From Micropruina sonneratiae (lineage in GTDB: Bacteria; Actinomycetota; Actinomycetes; Propionibacteriales; Propionibacteriaceae), in contig NZ_JAPDHX010000002.1 in the NCBI RefSeq assembly GCF_025972045.1, positions 248,001 through 312,000 on the forward strand: a stretch of 64,000 bases of DNA, given 5' to 3'. The notes under the pieces were generated by a model. That model was given only the letters and a program-made list of their open reading frames with translations, was not told the DNA's origin and ran no database searches. Position 1 is the stretch's first letter; every line of letters starts with the position of its first letter. Position numbers and translations under genes: made by a program. This document shows, in pieces, positions 61,398-64,000 of this stretch.

Positions 61398-62163
61398 ATG
61401 CACGACCCTCACGACCGAACTCGCCCGCTCAGGGTCGGGTCGCTGTTCTCGGGCTATGGTGGGCTCGACCTCGCCGTCGAGCACGCTTGTAGACCTCGCA
61501 GTTCGACCTCTCCGGGCAGCCGGCGCCGTACTCGGCGACCTGGCCGACCTGCGGTATGACGCGGAATGGGTCGGCCTACCAGCGTCCCTTGTCGGCGCTC
61601 CTCATCCCAGGCTCCGCATCTTCATCGCCGCCCGCAACCAAGGCACTGTTCAGGACGCCGCTCGCCACGGACTCGACGCGCGGCGGAGAGTCACTGGAAC
61701 AGGTGAGGGCACGGCGGGGAACGATCGCGCTCTCGCATCAGATCATCGACCTCGCTCTCAACGGGCCGGCTGGCTCGCAGAGCAGGGGCAGCGAAGCGGA
61801 GATGCTGTGGTCGCTGGTCGAAGACATCTTCATCGCTGGGAACGCCACGCCGGCGCGATCGCCCAGTGGGAGCACATCTCGGGAAGATCGGCTCCCGCAC
61901 CAGCACTCCTGACTGGCGATTCGGGGACACGTCCGGCGCCGGAGTTCGTGGAGTGGCGGATGGGTCTCGAAGCCGGATGGGTCACCGACGTTCGTCACGG
62001 GCTTAGCCCGAACCAGCAGCTAACGGCCCTCGGCAACGGGGTGCTCCCGCTCCAGGCCGTCGCCGCCCTCACCGAGCTCAAGCTGTCTTGGGAGCCGACA
62101 CGACCGGCTTCGGTGCTCGGCAGTCTCGACGCCGGATACACATCTGTGCTGAGCGTTGATTGA
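61398..62163 (+). pseudogene. DNA cytosine-C5 methyltransferase, frameshifted and deleted
   Basis: ATG 61398 leads into VGSLFSGYGGLDLAVEHA, motif I (SAM site) of C5 methyltransferases. The frame then breaks. Later pieces read LGDLADLRYDAEWVGLPASL and VGAPHPRLRIFIAARN (motif V-VI neighbourhood), and the last frame reads EFVEWRMGLEAGWVTDV then ALGNGVLPLQAVAAL (motifs IX-X), ending at TGA 62161. The catalytic PC motif IV is not found, so the enzyme is dead. Typical cargo of actinobacterial integrative elements or phages. Confidence 0.75.
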
Positions 62164-62191
62164 GGGTTTTCGTGATCCATGTGAACTGCTA

Positions 62192-62221
62192 ACTGCACAG
62201 AGTCTCAACCTAATGTGCAGT
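62192..62221. promoter_or_regulatory. Inverted repeat upstream of the Imm-5-like gene
   Basis: ACTGCACA ... TGTGCAGT, perfect 8-bp arms 14 bp apart, just before a -10-like TAGGAT at 62224-62229 and about 150 bp before the gene at 62372. Possible operator. Confidence 0.4.
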
Positions 62222-62371
62222 GATAGGATTGATGTCTGTGGCGCACCGAGTCACTGCTCGCGACGGCCACAGGCGTTTCCGTCCTTCCTCCTGAGCTGTG
62301 CCATCTGCGTGGTCAGCGTCACCGCCGGCGTCGCCTCAGACACCGCCGAAGAACGTGGAAGAGGAATGTGA

Positions 62372-62929
62372 ATGACAGCAGATGCGACCGACTGGCTCGA
62401 CCAAACGAGGTCGAAGCTGAAGCGTGGAAATGTGGTTCTGTTCCCCAAGAACAGTCCGCTGTTCGGTGAGCTGAGCCACATCATCGACCGCGAGAGCCAC
62501 AAGGTGATGGTTCTCTGGGCGTTCGACTTCGCCTCGCAGGCCGTCGAAACACTGAGGCGACGTTACCCAGAAGAGACGCGCCCACAAGTTGCTCTCGACA
62601 CGACTCGTGCATGGGCGGCTGGCGAGGTCAAGATGCCAGTTGCAAAGCGGGCTATCCTGGCCTGTCACGCGTTCGCGAAGGAGTTGGACTCCCCGATCGA
62701 TATTGCCCTGTGTCATGCCGTCGGGCAAGCTTGCGGAGTCGTCCACGCGAATGGGCATGCACTTGGGTTTCCGGTTTACGACCTCACTGCGATCGTGCTG
62801 GGTAGCGGAGTCGACAACTGTCGAGAACCTGTCGAGCGGCGTGTCAGCGAGTACATCGATCGCATCACGTACTGGCGGGAACACCAGGCGGACTACAAGG
62901 GTCCATGGGCGCAGTTCATGACGCGATAG
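62372..62929 (+). CDS. Imm-5-like 'putative immunity' protein
   Basis: 185 residues, ATG 62372 after GAGGAAT. An N-terminal segment KLKRGNVVLFPKNSPLFGEL precedes an Imm-5-like helical domain: FASQAVETLRRRYPEETRPQ, VALDTTRAWAAGEVKMPVAK, and HAVGQACGVVHANGHALGFP. The RPx-AL...AWAxGE core recurs in the gene at 63787. Family members are annotated as putative immunity proteins mainly by domain name; a partner toxin is not visible. GC is clearly lower than in the rest of the window. Confidence 0.7.
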   Translation: MTADATDWLDQTRSKLKRGNVVLFPKNSPLFGELSHIIDRESHKVMVLWAFDFASQAVETLRRRYPEETRPQVALDTTRAWAAGEVKMPVAKRAILACHAFAKELDSPIDIALCHAVGQACGVVHANGHALGFPVYDLTAIVLGSGVDNCREPVERRVSEYIDRITYWREHQADYKGPWAQFMTR

Positions 62930-62954
62930 CGACCTGCCACAGGGTGCTCGCAGC

Positions 62955-63716
62955 TCAGGTAGGCGGATATCGATGCTCTTCTGGCGCATTGAGCGGACCG
63001 AAGATCGGTCCGTCAAAGGCATTGATGTACGCGAAGAGTCGGGCAGCACCGTTCATCTGGGCGAGTCCGCGTAGTCTGAGCTGACTCCGCCATTCGGCCA
63101 ACATCCCTTTGAGTGCCTGGATGCTGCCAGCGTCTCGAAGCTCGACCAAGACGGTTCTGATGGTGCTGAGCGGTTGGCCTCCCCGGCGGAGCAGGTGCGC
63201 CAGCTCGGCGTCACGAACATCCTGAGCGTGGTACTGGCGGTGTCCGGTGTGTGCGTCGCGCTGCGGATTGAGCACTCCGGCGCGTTCCCAGGCCCTTAGC
63301 GTGGCTGGGCTGATCCTGAGGTGGCCGGCAAGTTCGCCGATGCTGTACCTGACCCGTGTTCCGCGCACTTCTGGCGGGATGTCCGCCCCGAGATGTTTCA
63401 ACGCCGTCTCGACTGTTCTGAGCGTGTCGCGGTCACGAGCCAAGAGGGCATGGCCCTGATCGACGAGTTCTAGCGCCTCGTCTAGGGCGCCACGGGTTAC
63501 GGCAAGCATGATGCGACGGCTGAACGGATAGCCGCAGGCGGGGATGAGGGCCATATAGGCTGCCACGCCCGCCGCATGAGCGGCGGTGTAGTCCCGGTAG
63601 CCGCTTGGGCTGCGCTGAGCCCGAGGGATGAGGCCGGCTTCCTCGTAGTTGCGGATCGCCTGCGTGGAGAGGCCGTGCTCGCGGGCGATGTCGATGGACC
63701 TCACCTTGACCTCCAT
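62955..63716 (-). CDS. MerR-family regulator with two HTH domains (TioE-like)
   Basis: 253 residues, ATG 63716. Two MerR DNA-binding domains in one chain: VRSIDIAREHGLSTQAIRNY at the N-terminus (EEAGLIPRAQRSPSGYRDY) and YSIGELAGHLRISPATLRAW near residue 124. This double layout is that of TioE-type regulators. The C-terminal FAYINAFDGPIFGPLNAPEE is unmatched to a known ligand domain. It sits between two Imm-5-like genes, divergent from the second across 70 bp, which suggests it controls them. Confidence 0.8.
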   Translation of the reverse strand: MEVKVRSIDIAREHGLSTQAIRNYEEAGLIPRAQRSPSGYRDYTAAHAAGVAAYMALIPACGYPFSRRIMLAVTRGALDEALELVDQGHALLARDRDTLRTVETALKHLGADIPPEVRGTRVRYSIGELAGHLRISPATLRAWERAGVLNPQRDAHTGHRQYHAQDVRDAELAHLLRRGGQPLSTIRTVLVELRDAGSIQALKGMLAEWRSQLRLRGLAQMNGAARLFAYINAFDGPIFGPLNAPEEHRYPPT

Positions 63717-63786
63717 TTGAGGGTTGGAGTGGCACCTGGCTGGCTTCTTGGCGACAAGTGCCAACGGTTATTCAGGGATACTATTG

Positions 63787-64000
63787 ATGAACATGGCACA
63801 GCACAGCGGCACCGTACCAGGAGACTTCGATCTGACGATGGGCGAGCTCCGCACCGTCGTGCGTTACGTGGTGATGCATGCCGAGGACGTGCTCGATGTG
63901 TTCGAGCAGGCCGTGCCCGATGATCCGCGTCCCCGTGCCGCGATCGAGGCGGCCTGGACGTTCGTCAACGGGGCGAACCGAACCAAGCTGCAGCGCGTCG
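63787..64000 (+). CDS. Imm-5-like protein, N-terminal part (cut by window)
   Basis: ATG 63787 (or 63793), open to the window edge, 71 codons. LTMGELRTVVRYVVMHAEDV, then LDVFEQAVPDDPRPRAAIEA and AWTFVNGANRTKLQRV match the N-terminal half of the Imm-5-like domain and the core of the protein at 62372 (RP, AxEAA, WxxG). The 70-bp gap to the divergent TioE-like gene holds a GGCAC ... GTGCC inverted pair and a TACTAT -10-like box. Confidence 0.65.
   Translation, partial: MNMAQHSGTVPGDFDLTMGELRTVVRYVVMHAEDVLDVFEQAVPDDPRPRAAIEAAWTFVNGANRTKLQRV

Noticed and set aside
62372-62929. Confirmed toxin-immunity pair
   Set aside because: The Imm-5-like label is by domain resemblance only and no toxin, Rhs or secretion gene is in the window.
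1-64000. tRNA, rRNA or CRISPR array
   Set aside because: No T-loop GTTCRANTC with matching stems, no rRNA landmarks and no regularly spaced direct repeats were found by reading.

Overview
This window comes from a high-GC Gram-positive chromosome, most likely an actinobacterium of the order Propionibacteriales. The evidence is the base composition, the frequent GTG starts, the 4-nt ATGA/GTGA gene overlaps, an RbpA gene, an apolipoprotein N-acyltransferase followed by a polyprenol-phosphate-mannose synthase, two DtxR/IdeR-type iron boxes and many short secreted lipoproteins. The genus cannot be fixed from the sequence alone. No rRNA, tRNA, CRISPR array or intact insertion sequence was seen.

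Layout. 1-8 kb: a cut-off multidrug MFS pump, a VOC protein, an overlapping SatD-like / membrane / HD-hydrolase operon, a GlsB-type membrane protein, an FAD disulfide reductase of MerA type, an LLM flavin oxidoreductase with its divergent HxlR regulator, and a VanX-like dipeptidase. 8-13 kb: an iron-siderophore uptake locus (siderophore-interacting reductase, two FecCD permeases, ATPase, binding lipoprotein) with two iron boxes. 13-20 kb: methionine aminopeptidase, a palindromic repeat pair and the remains of a pcaD-pcaC protocatechuate module, a CDF metal exporter, dihydroxyacetone kinase DhaK-DhaL, and a seven-repeat lectin-like propeller. 20-30 kb: metY-metX-metW, an HNH nuclease behind a leader ORF with an embedded terminator, a 5'-3' exonuclease, an Lrp regulator, and lnt-ppm-fxsA, with rbpA on the other strand. 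30-41 kb: lipid and vitamin metabolism (GDPD, pyridoxal kinase), a MurA-type enzyme fused to an XRE helix-turn-helix, and dihydrolipoyl dehydrogenase. 41-54 kb: an ABC exporter, a secreted FG-GAP propeller, a DEAD-box helicase, a DsbA-like protein and an LssY_C membrane protein. 54-61 kb: a large beta-galactosidase whose transporter has been deleted, then regulators and reductases.

The last 3 kb (about 61.0-64.0 kb) look horizontally acquired. GC visibly drops, a cytosine-C5 DNA methyltransferase is present only as a frameshifted relic, and a double-HTH MerR regulator of TioE type is flanked by two related Imm-5-like 'putative immunity' genes. This is the best candidate for a poorly described system here, but the right edge cuts it.

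A recurring theme is gene decay by deletion. Recognisable fragments remain of a TRAP permease, pcaD/pcaC, a BrkB/YihY protein, a PLDc_N/SHOCT protein, a second MFS pump, a sugar ABC permease, a DUF2568 protein and the methyltransferase. A REP-like palindrome family (core CGTCATCCCGG...CCGGGATCTC) is scattered between genes, mostly next to 3' ends.
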